Translations under genes and position numbers: made by a program
The notes under the pieces: generated by a model
What the model was told of the DNA's origin: nothing
What the model saw: the letters and a program-made list of their open reading frames with translations, nothing else
The model's database searches: none
DNA from: Acanthamoeba lenticulata
Lineage: Eukaryota; Discosea; Longamoebia; Acanthamoebidae
DNA length: 29,896 nt
Direction of reading: 5' to 3'
Assembly: GCA_002179805.1 (NCBI GenBank)
Contig: NAVB01004547.1
Coordinates: 1-29,896, forward strand
In this document: positions 29,856 to 29,896 of the stretch, one piece after another
Numbering within the stretch: position 1 is the first letter of the stretch
How the letters are laid out: every line of letters starts with the position of its first letter

Positions 29856-29896
29856 CTGAGAAAAAATAAATATTAGTATAAATATAAATGAAACCA

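Overview
This is a gene-dense, intron-rich nuclear segment of a protist. Exons are GC-rich, and introns are short (mostly about 50-140 nt) and very numerous (about 83 in the models below). Roughly three quarters of the GT donors have C at intron position +4 (GTACGT, GTGCGT, GTTCGT). Together with the gene content (IQGAP-like RasGAP, Rh-type ammonium transporter, OPT transporter, large armadillo proteins) this suggests an amoebozoan, most likely Acanthamoeba or a close relative. The taxonomic call is inference. All exon models were built by hand from splice signals, reading-frame phase and protein-family conservation.

Layout, left to right. A RasGAP/IQGAP-like gene runs off the left edge (1-2240, minus). 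A charged coiled-coil protein of unknown function follows (2555-4432, minus). An 892-bp spacer holds a decayed ankyrin-repeat fragment. A SAPS-domain protein phosphatase 6 regulatory subunit (5325-7946, minus) is divergent from a RAD6/UBC2 ubiquitin-conjugating enzyme (8456-9182, plus). An Rh-family ammonium transporter with a long N-terminal extension (9712-12225, plus) converges on a secreted propeller-like protein (12449-14305, minus). Upstream of that, only 88 bp away, is a KDEL-tailed PDI-like protein with degenerate active sites (14394-15804, minus). Two tandem armadillo-repeat paralogues follow (16086-19499 and 19834-23555, plus). Next are an OPT-family transporter (23647-26706, minus), a small cysteine-containing ORF (26878-27153, minus), a DadA-like FAD amino-acid dehydrogenase (27351-29498, plus) and the last exon of an unidentified gene (29721-29855, minus).

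The genes look like ordinary single-copy eukaryotic neighbours rather than an operon or one system. The most informative observations concern the splicing signals (the C+4 donor, three well-supported GC-AG introns and one non-GT intron in the RasGAP gene), intron turnover between the tandem paralogues, a recurrent TGACGTCA palindrome found mainly in introns, the redox-dead PDI, and the unusual N-terminal domain of the Rh transporter.
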